Source: Lachnospiraceae bacterium UBA7160 (lineage in GTDB: Bacteria > Bacillota > Clostridia > Lachnospirales > Lachnospiraceae). From it: a stretch of DNA of 49,046 nucleotides. Positions 8,731-17,273 of this stretch are shown piece after piece (position 1 is the stretch's first letter; every line of letters starts with the position of its first letter). The stretch is from positions 1 to 49,046 of the forward strand of contig DKWE01000075.1 in assembly GCA_002491565.1 (NCBI GenBank), in the 5' to 3' direction. The position numbers were made by a program, and so were the translations under genes. Under the pieces are notes generated by a model. That model was not told where the DNA came from. It worked only from the letters and a program-made list of their open reading frames with translations, and did not search any database.

Positions 8731-8790
8731 GGCTACAAGTTCTAAGGCTCCAGAAGCCGTTGCAGTTCAGACGACCCGGTCGAGAAGGAT
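8731..8790 (-). repeat. Partial, rearranged copy of repeat R1
   Basis: Read on the minus strand this contains CTTCTCGACCGGGTCG, then CTTCTGGAGCCTTAGAACTT and GTAG. The same two blocks occur at 1-100 on the plus strand in reverse order. The swap suggests that the unit is part of a longer tandem or circularly permuted element. An ACGGCT/AGCCGT hairpin is inside the copy. Confidence 0.55.
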
Positions 8791-8825
8791 GTGTGGGGAT
8801 CTGCCAGCTCCCTATACATCCTTTT
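8787..8825 (+). terminator. Terminator of the peptide ABC operon
   Basis: GGATGTGTGGGGA at 8787-8799 pairs with TCCCTATACATCC at 8809-8821 over 13 bp, two of them G-U, and TTTT follows. It lies about 100 bases after the last ATPase gene, immediately beside the R1 fragment. Confidence 0.75.
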
Positions 8826-8925
8826 CTCAGATAGTGGTGGGGAGTGCGACAGCGAGGAATGGACATATGGTTCCTGGAGATATTGTATTTGGATAAGAGT
8901 TTTCCTGAGAGAAAGAGGTGATTCT

Positions 8926-9237
8926 GTGGGGAAGAAGCGGGAATATGACGATGACGATGGCCGCACGATCGCGGATATGAGCGATATTGGGCGGCAGCCG
9001 ATGTGGCTGGCGCGGAGGCCGCAAAGTGGAGAGCGTCCGGCGCGGCGGATGGGAGAGGATCCCGATGCACGGGATGGCCAGCGTCAGGCACGTCCTTGGG
9101 AGGATCAGAGTACGCTCTCAAAGGAAGAACGCCGCCTCTATATCCTTGGCGCGGTGAAGGCAGGGCTGCTGATTGCGCTGTTTTTTATTGTTGGGCTTGG
9201 ATTATTGATACTGTTGCTGCTGTTTTTATGGATGTAG
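8926..9237 (+). CDS. Small protein with C-terminal membrane anchor, function unknown
   Basis: The GTG at 8926 is chosen because a GAAAGAGGTG ribosome binding site lies just before it, whereas an ATG further upstream (8791) falls inside the terminator stem. The 103-residue protein has an acidic, polar first 80 residues (EYDDDDGRTIADMSDIG, then Arg-rich) and a single strongly hydrophobic C-terminal segment (about residues 76-102) ending at Trp-Met. It would be a tail-anchored cytoplasmic protein. I recall similar DDDGRTIADMS proteins in Lachnospiraceae but know of no function. Confidence 0.65.
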   Translation: MGKKREYDDDDGRTIADMSDIGRQPMWLARRPQSGERPARRMGEDPDARDGQRQARPWEDQSTLSKEERRLYILGAVKAGLLIALFFIVGLGLLILLLLFLWM

Positions 9238-9330
9238 CCCGCTACGCCGCCTTCATTTGGCAGAAATCTCCAACAAATTGTGACACACATCTGGCAGAAA
9301 GCATTTTTTAAGCACGCTCTAGAGCGTGTT
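9238..9330. repeat. Repeat R2 with terminal palindrome
   Basis: GGCAGAAAGCATTTTT at 9293-9308 is followed by AAGCACGCTCT and a perfect palindrome CACGCTCTAGAGCGTG at 9313-9328. The core recurs at 29663-29692 and, shortened, at 15560-15580. The upstream part (9255-9300) reads as SPTNCDTHLAESIF if translated. From memory it resembles a multicopy Lachnospiraceae repeat that automated pipelines translate as a small domain family (DUF6783); that identification is not certain. Confidence 0.5.
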
Positions 9331-9390
9331 GTCTCATTCATATTCAGACAAACCTCGTACTGATTCGGAAAATATATAAAAGTAGAAAGG

Positions 9391-9414
9391 CGAGGGTGTC
9401 GCGAAACACCCTCG
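9391..9414. terminator. Hairpin between convergent genes
   Basis: CGAGGGTGT at 9391-9399 and ACACCCTCG at 9406-9414 form a perfect 9-bp stem with a 6-base loop. It lies between the plus-strand membrane protein and the 3' end of the minus-strand regulator, so it may end transcription from both sides, though neither flank has a long T-run. The left arm GAGGGTGTCGC is also the outer end of the element at 37803-37903. Confidence 0.5.
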
Positions 9415-9450
9415 TTTGCTGTATGCCCTGCTGCTTCTCATTTTCCTCTT

Positions 9451-10758
9451 TTAAGGCTCGATTGTATATTTCACATTTTTTCCTTTGCCCAGGGCGCTAA
9501 TGAGGCCGCCTTCTCTCAGCTTCTTCATCAGACGGATTGCTGCAGAGGTACTGATTCCAAGATACGTTTCAACTTCATTTCTGGTTACTTCACCACATTC
9601 TTCGATATAGCGTAAAGCCTTCTCTGTTTCTTCATCGTATACGGGGTGCTTTCCCTCATTTGCTGATGGCATCGCGTTCATATTTGGCAGAATTACCCGG
9701 AATGAAGTGGGGCCTGCATAGAATCCCGGCTGCCCTTCTTTATCAGCATAGGCATTTCGAATCTTTGGAAGACCTGTTCCATATGCTTCAACTAATTGTA
9801 AGCGATAAAAAACACTTGCAAGCTTCGGATTTCTGCAGACGGAAAGACCGTTTAGAATGTCTTCCATCTGGACTCCGCCTGCAAGCCCACCATAGGATAC
9901 AAATTCTATACGATCAGAAAAAACGCTTAATAAGGTCGGGGCGGAGTAAGAATAATCCCGATGTTCGATGGCATTAAGCAGTGCTTCTCTGATTGCCTTA
10001 TCGGAATAATCTTTGGAATCAATTCGATACAGACCTTTGAAAGAGGCATTTGTCTGATTTCTCATATCCAGATAACTGTAAGCATCATTTAGCTGTTTGA
10101 TCAGGGAACCGGTAAACTCCCGGCGGTCCTGAAAATCATCCTGATTGGTACCTCTGAACGTTGCTGATTTTATAATATGCGGACACTGGTCTGAAAGGAG
10201 CAGCGCGAGGTTTGTATAAAGATTGTCGGCACTGATAAGCCCAAGTGTTTTCATCTGTGGAAATTCAAAAGGCAGATTTTTTTTCTTAAAAAGTCTACCC
10301 GTCTCTTCAAAGGTGAGTTCTTGGTTCAGAGACCGCATATCTTCAAATCGATCCCCATCCGTCTCCTTGATCATGCGCCGGATTGCTTCATCGCTTGCCG
10401 GAGCGGACGACGTACCTTGCCGAACGTATACGCCAGAGGGTTTTAATCCCTTTGCCGTTAAATAATAGGGTCTGGCAGTACCTCGCTGAACATGGACCGC
10501 AAGGATCTTTTTCCCGTCTGCATCTACGGCATCGTAAGCCAGAAACATGGTAATATCCGGCTTAATAGCATCCCGGCAGCTGTTGGCAATCCGGAGAGTA
10601 ACTGCGTCTGTATCCTCAATGCCGACGATTTCTCCATTGTCCTTTACACCGATGTAGACAGTGCCTCCATTTGTATTTGCAAATGCGATGATTTCCTTGC
10701 GGATTTCATCTACATAGACTTCCTTTAATTCAATGCTCTCGCTTTCCTGAAACAGCAT
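9451..10758 (-). CDS. AlbA_2/Schlafen-like ATP-binding transcriptional regulator
   Basis: This is a putative DNA-binding protein of the AlbA_2 (divergent AAA-4) family, 435 residues. The N-terminal AlbA_2 domain is seen in ESIELKEVYVDEIRKEIIAFANTNGG and VYIGVKDNGEIVGIED. The central part has the GHKL-like block REALLNAIEHRDYS, and a C-terminal winged helix (about the last 60 residues: TRNEVETYLGISTSAAIRLMKKLREGG) follows. I chose the second in-frame ATG because AGGAGGT lies 7 bases before it. The promoter found at 10789-10817 would start transcription just after the first ATG (10788). It is divergent from the PstS-like gene. Target genes are unknown. Confidence 0.82.
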   Translation of the reverse strand: MLFQESESIELKEVYVDEIRKEIIAFANTNGGTVYIGVKDNGEIVGIEDTDAVTLRIANSCRDAIKPDITMFLAYDAVDADGKKILAVHVQRGTARPYYLTAKGLKPSGVYVRQGTSSAPASDEAIRRMIKETDGDRFEDMRSLNQELTFEETGRLFKKKNLPFEFPQMKTLGLISADNLYTNLALLLSDQCPHIIKSATFRGTNQDDFQDRREFTGSLIKQLNDAYSYLDMRNQTNASFKGLYRIDSKDYSDKAIREALLNAIEHRDYSYSAPTLLSVFSDRIEFVSYGGLAGGVQMEDILNGLSVCRNPKLASVFYRLQLVEAYGTGLPKIRNAYADKEGQPGFYAGPTSFRVILPNMNAMPSANEGKHPVYDEETEKALRYIEECGEVTRNEVETYLGISTSAAIRLMKKLREGGLISALGKGKNVKYTIEP

Positions 10759-10788
10759 AGCAGATACCTCCTGTTTTGTTCTGTTCAT

Positions 10789-10817
10789 AGTTTATCCTTT
10801 CTGGTCATTCGAGTCAA
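10789..10817 (-). promoter_or_regulatory. Promoter of the AlbA_2 regulator, TAAACT type
   Basis: On the minus strand, TTGACT (10817-10812) and TAAACT (10794-10789) are separated by 17 bases. The expected transcription start falls at about 10782, inside the first ATG, which supports the start codon at 10758. Confidence 0.55.
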
Positions 10818-10892
10818 TATATTTTGAAGTGAATTGAATAGAATGGTTAGAAAGAATACACTGAACGCGGCAGGGGTTATTTTTTTGTCTGG

Positions 10893-10921
10893 TTGCAGAA
10901 CTGTGCATTTCGTAGTAAACT
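10893..10921 (+). promoter_or_regulatory. Promoter of the PstS-like gene, TAAACT type
   Basis: TTGCAG at 10893-10898 and TAAACT at 10916-10921 are spaced by 17 bases, and GAAAG follows the -10. The transcription start would be about 55 bases before the chosen start codon. Confidence 0.55.
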
Positions 10922-10981
10922 GAAAGAAGCAATAGAAACAGACGATGTGGATCAGACGGGATGGAAAGGAGGATGGAAAGA

Positions 10982-11956
10982 ATGAAGAAGAAAAGATGGA
11001 AGGTTGCGGCAGGTCTGGCGGCAGCGCTGTCACTTGGCAGTTTTGCTGCAGCGCAGGAGGCGCCAGAAACAGAGAAGCTCTCTGGACAATCAGAGATGCA
11101 GACGCTGGAAGAAGTCTCTGAGCGGTCAGAGGTATCGGAGACAGAGCAGGTGCCAGAGCCGAAAATGGCACTGGAAGAATATCCGCGGATTGACGGGTCG
11201 CTTGCCTGTGTGCCGCTGTGCGAGACGCTCGCGGCACGGCTGACCGGGTGCACACCGGAGGAAGCAGAGGAGACCATGGCAGATTTTACCAATACGAATC
11301 CCTGCTATCTGGAGCTGGCAGAGGGGCGGAGAGACATCCTGCTGGTGTATGAGCCGGCGCAGAGCACGAAAGACAGCCTAAAGGAGTACGAGCCTTTGGA
11401 CATGCATCCTGTCGGGCGTGATGCACTGGTCTTTATCGTAAACGAGGAAAATCCGGTGGAGACGCTGACTTCGGAGCAGCTTTACGCGATCTACACGGGA
11501 GAGATCACGAACTGGAGCGAGGTAGGAGGTCTGGATGAGCCAATTGCGGCATTTCAGCGTCCGGAGACGAGCGGCAGCCAGACGATGATGCGCAAGCTTC
11601 TGATCGGGGATGCGCAGATGGCAGAAGCAGAGGAGGAATTGATTGCCACGGAGATGGGCGAAATGATCCATGCCCTGAAAATGTATGACAATTCTGCGAG
11701 CGCACTCGGGTATTCCGTATATTATTATGCATCCTCTATGTATACGGAACCGGGACTAAAATTCCTGAGCGTGGACGGAGTTGCGCCATCTAATGAGACG
11801 ATTGGTTCCGGCGAGTATCCGCTGGTAAATGATTTTTACTGTGTAACGAATGGGCAGTCTTCTGAAGAAGCGCTTCGCATTCAGGAGTGGCTGCTGTCGG
11901 CAGATGGACAGAAATTCGTGGAGGAGTGCGGGTATGTCCCGGTCGCTCAAAAATAA
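10982..11956 (+). CDS. Secreted PstS-like substrate-binding protein (orphan)
   Basis: The 324-residue protein has a signal peptide (MKKKRWKVAAGLAAALSLG, then FAAAQ) with signal peptidase I character and no lipobox cysteine. A 40-residue Glu/Ser-rich linker follows, then a PBP-like phosphate-binding fold (YPRIDGSLACVPLCETL; ALVFIVNEENPVETLTSEQL; YAIYTGEITNWSEVGG; RPETSGSQTMM). The motif order matches PstS-type receptors. No permease or ATPase is nearby, so it is unclear whether it feeds a transporter or acts as a sensor or scavenger. The ATG at 10982 is preferred over two upstream ATGs because AAAGGAGG lies 9 bases before it. Confidence 0.8.
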   Translation: MKKKRWKVAAGLAAALSLGSFAAAQEAPETEKLSGQSEMQTLEEVSERSEVSETEQVPEPKMALEEYPRIDGSLACVPLCETLAARLTGCTPEEAEETMADFTNTNPCYLELAEGRRDILLVYEPAQSTKDSLKEYEPLDMHPVGRDALVFIVNEENPVETLTSEQLYAIYTGEITNWSEVGGLDEPIAAFQRPETSGSQTMMRKLLIGDAQMAEAEEELIATEMGEMIHALKMYDNSASALGYSVYYYASSMYTEPGLKFLSVDGVAPSNETIGSGEYPLVNDFYCVTNGQSSEEALRIQEWLLSADGQKFVEECGYVPVAQK

Positions 11957-12184
11957 CGGAATCCGATGCAAAATCAGGTAAGAAGATTTGGCTGAATATG
12001 AATGAGACAGCACACGGGTATCTGTGAAGGGATTGAGCAATTAGGAATTGCGCAGGTGCGAAGCATGAGCGCGGTGGTCGGGCAGGCCGCCTGAGGCGCT
12101 GGCTGGCCGGGCAGGAGAGTGGCTGACGTGGGAATGGGAAACGAGGGAACCATGCTGACCGGTTGTAAGGAAGGGGGTGCGCAA

Positions 12185-13969
12185 ATGATGTATTGGATGG
12201 GATGCAGGAGGCTGCGTCAAAGGAAGCACAGGAGTGGTTGGATGGGTGTGTGCGCCGGATTGATCATTTTGGGAGGCACCGCAGCTGCAGGAGAGACGGC
12301 TTCTGAAGGTTCGGAGGATCTATTGATTCTCAGTGAAACGGAGACGGAGATACCCGACATTTTGATCATAAAATCGGAGGAAGCCAGAACAAAGCGCTCT
12401 GTCAGCAGAGAAGCCGAAGTACAGACCAGCAATGCTTCTGAGAACGCAGCGGAGGTGCAGGCAGACAGTTCCGCTGAAAGTTCAGGAGTACAGGCTGGCA
12501 GTTCTTCTGGAGATATGTCGAAACTGCAGTCCGAAAATTCCGCAGATGGGGAAGTAGAGACACAGATGGAAGGTTCCGCCGGAAATGCAGGGACTGCGCA
12601 GGAGAGCCATACCGGTATCTGTGCGGAGGGGGAGTATGTAGTACTTCCAGCTGCAGGAATGAATCGGTCGGAGATTTTTGATTGTGAGGGCAGGCGGCTT
12701 GGAACCTGCCGGCTTTCTGTAGATTCCAGCATGCCCTTCCGCGTGGGAAAGGATACGCTGGGTGTATTTCAGGAGCAGAATATCAACTATGTCTACAGCT
12801 TTGCGCTCCTCGACAATATCCTGGAGCTGCCGACCAGCGAGTATCTGATCCAGGTACAGGGCGGCTACTGCCTGACAGCGGAGCTTGGCACCGGACTGGT
12901 GCGGATGTACGATAACAGAGGAAAGGAGCTGTGGCGGATTGCAGGATATCCGGATACCGATCCGGAAAATTACTATCGGAGTATCCGGTTTTGCCGGGTG
13001 GGAGAGGGCGTGCTGCTCTGGGCCGAGCGCTATAGCTATGAGGGGACGAGCCGTGCGGAGTACACGATCCTGGAGGCACCCATCTGGGTGAGCTGGGACG
13101 GGAAAACAGTCCGCCGAGTGACCGATGAAACTCTTGCATCGGAAATGCTTACCTATGGCTGCAAGCCTTTCGGGGATGCCCTGCTGGTGGAAAACTGGGC
13201 TTCGGAGGTATCCCGTCTGTATAGTCTGGATGGGGATGTTCTGATGGAAGGGGCTCTGCATGCGGTGAATGATTACAGCAGTACGAGGTGGTATTCTCAC
13301 TATTCCTTTGAACCGCAGGCCCGATATCTGCTGAAAGAAGAGCATGGCTGGTATACGGTCTATGACACCGGGCGGGCGGTATGCGGCAGTATGGAGGTTC
13401 CGGAGAGGTATCCAGAGTGTAATGGGGAGTTTTTATCAGGACTTGCCTATGAGGAACTTGGCGGAAGGGTCTGCAGCGGTTTTGTACAGTATGGAGATGA
13501 GCAGACAGCCCCATTTGCGCGGGCTCCGGAAGGATGTTATGTGTATACGGAAGAGGATGGACTCCGGCTGCTTCCTGTGCCGCCGGATGTGGAGCTGGCG
13601 CAGTTTAATGAGGCATATGGGCTTGGCTACTGGTATGATGAGGAGGAAAATTATCGGAAGGCGCTCTTCGATATCCGGACGGGCGAGGTCATTTGGAATA
13701 TGCCAGAGCAGGAAATAGGAAAAAATGCCAGCGTGGAGCTTGCAAAAGAGTATTACCGGTTTTTTGAGTCCGTGTATTCTGACGAAGAAGGATATTGGAG
13801 CAGAAATGAAATCATTGACAATCAGGGTGTGGTGCGCTATAGTTCCGAAAAGGCGTACTGCTATACCTGGCAGGATTCCTATATCATGCTGCGGCGCGGG
13901 ATCTATGTTGGTATCGCGGATATGGATGGACACTGGATCATAAAGACGACCGGAAGATGGCAGGATTAG
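12185..13969 (+). CDS. Large secreted protein with possible beta-propeller, function unknown
   Basis: The start at 12185 follows a GGAAGGGGG site. The 594-residue protein begins with a basic N-terminus and a hydrophobic segment (GVCAGLIILGGTAAAG). A low-complexity Ser/Glu/Ala linker of about 120 residues follows, with loosely repeated units such as VQADSSAESSGVQAGSSSG. The remaining 430 residues are rich in Trp/Tyr/Gly with recurring strand patterns (RMYDNRGKELWRI, WVSWDGKTVRRV, RLYSLDGDVLME, ALFDIRTGEVIWNM, GIADMDGHWII). This resembles WG-repeat or propeller proteins, but it is only a pattern reading. It has the same signal-plus-linker design as the PstS-like protein upstream and might be co-transcribed with it. 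Confidence 0.7.
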   Translation: MMYWMGCRRLRQRKHRSGWMGVCAGLIILGGTAAAGETASEGSEDLLILSETETEIPDILIIKSEEARTKRSVSREAEVQTSNASENAAEVQADSSAESSGVQAGSSSGDMSKLQSENSADGEVETQMEGSAGNAGTAQESHTGICAEGEYVVLPAAGMNRSEIFDCEGRRLGTCRLSVDSSMPFRVGKDTLGVFQEQNINYVYSFALLDNILELPTSEYLIQVQGGYCLTAELGTGLVRMYDNRGKELWRIAGYPDTDPENYYRSIRFCRVGEGVLLWAERYSYEGTSRAEYTILEAPIWVSWDGKTVRRVTDETLASEMLTYGCKPFGDALLVENWASEVSRLYSLDGDVLMEGALHAVNDYSSTRWYSHYSFEPQARYLLKEEHGWYTVYDTGRAVCGSMEVPERYPECNGEFLSGLAYEELGGRVCSGFVQYGDEQTAPFARAPEGCYVYTEEDGLRLLPVPPDVELAQFNEAYGLGYWYDEEENYRKALFDIRTGEVIWNMPEQEIGKNASVELAKEYYRFFESVYSDEEGYWSRNEIIDNQGVVRYSSEKAYCYTWQDSYIMLRRGIYVGIADMDGHWIIKTTGRWQD

Positions 13970-14197
13970 TATTGTGTAGCAGTTTGCTTGTGCAATGATT
14001 TGCAAATCGCTGTTGGCCTTGCCGGGTGGTCCAGCTGCATTGGGCAGGAAATGGCAAAATTTTTGCCAGGATATTTGGCGGCAGGTATCGGTGTTATTTG
14101 TGCATGTTGGAAACAGGGATGAAAGACAGCGCAGATAAAGCTTGCCCATTTATGATAATGGGAGAAGAGACGTTGTTTGAAAGGAGCAGCTGGAGGA

Positions 14198-14689
14198 ATG
14201 ACAATACGGGAGGCATTGCGGCAGGATCTGCCGGAACTGCTGGAGATTTACAACTATGAGGTTGCGCATGGTACGGCGACCTTTGATTTGAATCCAAAGA
14301 CGATAGAAGAACGCACCCTGTGGTATGAGCAGCACACCACAGGGAAATACTGTCTGCTGACGGCGGAAGAGGATGGACGTGCGGTTGGATACGCGAGTCT
14401 GTCACCGTACCGGGAGAAGGAGGCATATGCGGCGACTGTGGAGCTGTCGATCTATGTCAGTCCGCAGTATCGCAGGCGTGGGATCGGCGATGCGCTGATG
14501 CGGGAAATTCTTGCATTTGCGCGCGGCAGGAAGGATATCCATACTGTGATTTCCGTCATCACCGCAGAAAATGATACCAGTATTCGGATGCACGAGAAGT
14601 ATGGGTTCGAGGATTGCGGCTGCATCCGGGAGGTTGGGGTGAAGTTTGGGCGGTATCTGGACATCGTGAATATGCAGCTGATGGTGTGA
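14198..14689 (+). CDS. GNAT N-acetyltransferase, phosphinothricin/MnaT-like
   Basis: This acetyl-CoA-dependent N-acetyltransferase has 163 residues, typical of the PAT/YncA subgroup. It begins MTIREALRQDLPELLEIYNYEV and has the substrate loop TFDLNPKTIEERTLWYEQH. The acetyl-CoA pyrophosphate loop is VSPQYRRRGIGDALM (motif R/Q-x-x-G-x-G/A), and the C-terminal part is NDTSIRMHEKYGFEDCG and EVGVKFGRYLDIVNMQL. Relatives acetylate methionine derivatives or phosphinothricin-like amino acids; the substrate here is not known. GGAGGA immediately precedes the ATG, with AAAGGAG a little further upstream. It lies before the Bce-type regulators but has its own spacing. Confidence 0.85.
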   Translation: MTIREALRQDLPELLEIYNYEVAHGTATFDLNPKTIEERTLWYEQHTTGKYCLLTAEEDGRAVGYASLSPYREKEAYAATVELSIYVSPQYRRRGIGDALMREILAFARGRKDIHTVISVITAENDTSIRMHEKYGFEDCGCIREVGVKFGRYLDIVNMQLMV

Positions 14690-14787
14690 TGCCGGTGAAT
14701 CAATATGCTGCGGAACTGTGACAGATAGAAATAGGGCAGACAGTATCTGTGAGAGGCGACTGGAGCGTGTAATAGAGGGGAGAATCT

Positions 14788-15462
14788 ATGTACCGGATTT
14801 TAATTATTGAGGATGACCGGGCGATTGCGCAGACACTGAAGCGGCAGATCGGGCAATGGGGTTATGCGGTGCAGTGCGCAGAGAATTTCCGGGATATCAT
14901 GGCGGAATTCCACGCATATGATCCGCAGCTTGTGCTGCTTGACCTCATGCTTCCTTATTATAATGGATATCATTGGTGCGCGGAGATCCGGAAGTGTTCG
15001 AAAGTGCCGATCCTTTTTTTGTCATCTGCTTCGGACAATATGAACATGGTGATGGCGATGAATATGGGCGGCGATGATTTTATCGCAAAGCCGTTTGACC
15101 TGAATGTGCTGATGGCAAAGCTGCAGGCAATTCTGCGCAGGACTTATGATTTCGGCACAGAAAAAGAGCAGCTGGAGTGCAAGGGCGCGGTTTTGGATAC
15201 CGCAGATGCAAGCCTGCGCTATCATGGGCAGCGCATCGAGCTGACGAAAAATGAGTATCGGATTCTGCAGACGCTGTTTGAACGGAAGGGGCATGTCGTC
15301 AGCCGGGATACTCTGATGCAGCGGCTCTGGGAGACAGATTGCTTTGTCGATGAGAATACGCTGACGGTCAATGTCACGCGCCTGCGCAGGAAGCTTGAGA
15401 GCGCAGGGCTTTCGGATCTGATCGTGACGCGAAAGGGGCTTGGGTATTCTCTGGGAGCTTAG
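14788..15462 (+). CDS. OmpR-family response regulator, BceR/VraR-like
   Basis: The 224-residue protein has a receiver domain with acidic pocket D9-D10, phospho-acceptor D52 (LLDLMLPYYNG), S80 and K101 (AKPF). A C-terminal winged helix follows (ELTKNEYRILQTLFERKGHVVSRDTLMQRLWETD and NTLTVNVTRLRRKLESAGL). The PYYNGYHWCAEIRK segment is characteristic of regulators coupled to BceAB-type antimicrobial peptide transporters. It pairs with the kinase gene 168 bases downstream. The probable target is the promoter before the ATPase gene, where a TTACA-N4-TGTAA site is found. Confidence 0.9.
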   Translation: MYRILIIEDDRAIAQTLKRQIGQWGYAVQCAENFRDIMAEFHAYDPQLVLLDLMLPYYNGYHWCAEIRKCSKVPILFLSSASDNMNMVMAMNMGGDDFIAKPFDLNVLMAKLQAILRRTYDFGTEKEQLECKGAVLDTADASLRYHGQRIELTKNEYRILQTLFERKGHVVSRDTLMQRLWETDCFVDENTLTVNVTRLRRKLESAGLSDLIVTRKGLGYSLGA

Positions 15463-15559
15463 TGATGTGTAAAGGTCTTGGGATACCAGCTCCTCCTGTT
15501 TCGGCTGGTTCATCACAGTACGTAGCTGGAAAGCTCAAAATTACTTGCCAGCTATGAAT

Positions 15560-15580
15560 GATTTTTCAAACACGCTCTGG
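15560..15580. repeat. Short copy of repeat R2
   Basis: GATTTTTCAAACACGCTCTG resembles the R2 core (CATTTTTCGAACACGCTCTA at 29672-29691). A CTCTGG/CCAGAG hairpin follows directly. It lies in the gap between the response regulator and the kinase. Confidence 0.35.
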
Positions 15581-15630
15581 GATGTGCCAGAGAATAGAGT
15601 GCAGCAAAGAGAAGAAAGGAGCGGATAGGC

Positions 15631-16758
15631 ATGCTTCGTTCGTATCTATGGAGTCATCGGGGTATCATACTGTATTTTTTGGTATGCTGCGGGATTGTGA
15701 CGGTTTTGATGGAGCTGTACAGCCTTCCGCTGGCAGCCGTCTTGTATATGGCGGCGGTCTGCGGGGGTGTGGGGCTCCTGTTTTTGACGGCAGATTATCT
15801 GCGCTTTTACAGGAGACAGCGTCAGCTGGAGGCGCTGCGAAAGGAAATTCTGGTGACACTGGATACGCTTCCGGAGCCGGGCTCTGTGCTGGAAGCGTCC
15901 TATCAGGAGCTATTGCGCGCGCTGTTTGAGGAAAAGGAGCGGCTGCTTGCCGCGCAGGAACGGAAGTATGAGGAACTGCTGGAATACTTTGGCATGTGGG
16001 TGCATCAGATCAAGACACCGATTGCGGCTTCGCGGCTGATCCTGCAGAGCGCGAGGGAGAGGAAGGATAAGGAAGCTGCAGGGTTCAATCTGGAGTATGC
16101 ATCGGATGAAGGAACATTGCGTACAGATAGCGAGAGCAAAGATATGGATGCAGTTGTGAAGGATGTAAAGGCCAGTCCAGATGCAGAACTGAGTTCAGCT
16201 GCTGACGTTACAGATCTGGAGGAACTGAATGGCGAACTGCAGCGTATTGAGCAGTATGTGGAGATGGTGATGTGCTACCTGCGGCTAAATACAGATTCGA
16301 CCGATTACGTATTCCGGGAGTGCAGTCTGGACGCTGTGATCTGCCAGGCGGTGCGCCGGTACGCCTCCGCGTTTATCCGGAAAAAGCTGCAGCTGTGCTA
16401 TGAGCCGACAGCTGCGCGCGTGGTGACGGATGAGAAATGGCTGCAGTTTGTGCTGGAACAGCTGCTGTCGAATGCGCTGAAGTATACGAAGGAAGGGACA
16501 ATTACCATTACTTTGGCGGAGCCGAAGACGCTGTGCATTCAGGATACTGGGATCGGAATCGCACCGGAGGACCTGCCGCGCATCTGTGAGAAGGGCTATA
16601 CAGGCGGAAACGGACGGGCAGATAAGCGGGCGAGCGGCATCGGGCTGTACCTCTGCAACCGGATCTGCCGCAATCTGGGACACCGCCTGACCATCACCTC
16701 CGAGCCTGGTGTCGGCACCAGAGTGCAGCTGGATCTGCAGCAGGAGCGGCTGGAGTGA
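15631..16758 (+). CDS. Intramembrane-sensing histidine kinase, BceS-like, with insertion
   Basis: The 375-residue kinase has two membrane segments (about residues 11-28 and 33-54) joined by a loop of only a few residues. This is the hallmark of kinases that sense through their partner ABC transporter. The H-box is WVHQIKTPIAASRL with H125. N-, G1- and G2-boxes are visible (EQLLSNALKYTKEG, QDTGIGIAPEDLP, GIGLYLC). Between the H-box helix and the second helix of the dimerisation domain (LNGELQRIEQYVEMVMCYLRL) there are about 50 extra acidic/Ser-rich residues (roughly 146-196), which relatives usually lack. A GAAAGGAG site precedes the ATG. Confidence 0.88.
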   Translation: MLRSYLWSHRGIILYFLVCCGIVTVLMELYSLPLAAVLYMAAVCGGVGLLFLTADYLRFYRRQRQLEALRKEILVTLDTLPEPGSVLEASYQELLRALFEEKERLLAAQERKYEELLEYFGMWVHQIKTPIAASRLILQSARERKDKEAAGFNLEYASDEGTLRTDSESKDMDAVVKDVKASPDAELSSAADVTDLEELNGELQRIEQYVEMVMCYLRLNTDSTDYVFRECSLDAVICQAVRRYASAFIRKKLQLCYEPTAARVVTDEKWLQFVLEQLLSNALKYTKEGTITITLAEPKTLCIQDTGIGIAPEDLPRICEKGYTGGNGRADKRASGIGLYLCNRICRNLGHRLTITSEPGVGTRVQLDLQQERLE

Positions 16759-16789
16759 GCAGGCACCCGCAGAAAAATGGCGGAACAAG

Positions 16790-16972
16790 AATGAGCAGGC
16801 AGTATATAGTCTGCCTGAAAAGAATCCTTATTACACAAGACAGGAGCTGGCGGATGCTGCATCGAGATCATTGAGGACGATACAGTGCATAGTGGATTCT
16901 TTGAGGAAGAAAGATTCAATAGAAAGGATTGGAAGTGACAGATCGGGATATTGGGATGTTAAGAACCAATAG
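16790..16972 (+). pseudogene. C-terminal fragment of an AlbA_2-family regulator
   Basis: The reading frame encodes NPYYTRQELADAASRSLRTI, then VDSLRKKDSIERIGSDRSGYW and a short tail. This is the winged-helix end commonly seen in RecG-like/AlbA_2 ATP-binding proteins. No upstream remainder of such a gene is present, since the kinase ends at 16758 in another frame, and no ribosome binding site precedes the fragment. Its AT content is higher than the neighbours. I read it as the relic of a deleted gene between the two halves of the Bce-type locus. Confidence 0.55.
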
Positions 16973-17014
16973 AACTTATACGGAAGGCAAGCTCCTTAAG
17001 GGTTCAGGCCCGTG

Positions 17015-17078
17015 TTACAAGAATGTAAGGTTGCTGTAAGGCAAAGCGATGGCAGGCATGGCAGCATGCAGCTATAAT
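17015..17078 (+). promoter_or_regulatory. Putative BceR-type operator and promoter of the ABC genes
   Basis: An inverted repeat TTACA-AGAA-TGTAA lies at 17015-17028 and a further TGTAAG half-site at 17035-17040. A TATAAT -10 follows at 17073-17078 with no good -35 at the right distance. The arrangement fits a promoter activated by the response regulator encoded just upstream. The leader to the ATPase gene is about 190 bases. Confidence 0.6.
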
Positions 17079-17273
17079 GATCTCATCAAGCGTTCCTGTT
17101 GACAATTGCACAGCTTGCAGGATACTGGCACAATTCTGCATCATCTGGTCAGTTATTTCTACGATACGGATTCATTTTTGTATGTGAAGGACAGAATCGC
17201 TGCCGGGGAGGAAGTATCGTGACAGAAAGCGGCGGCTGTGAGCAGGAAGCGATAGGATGTAAGGAGGAGACCA

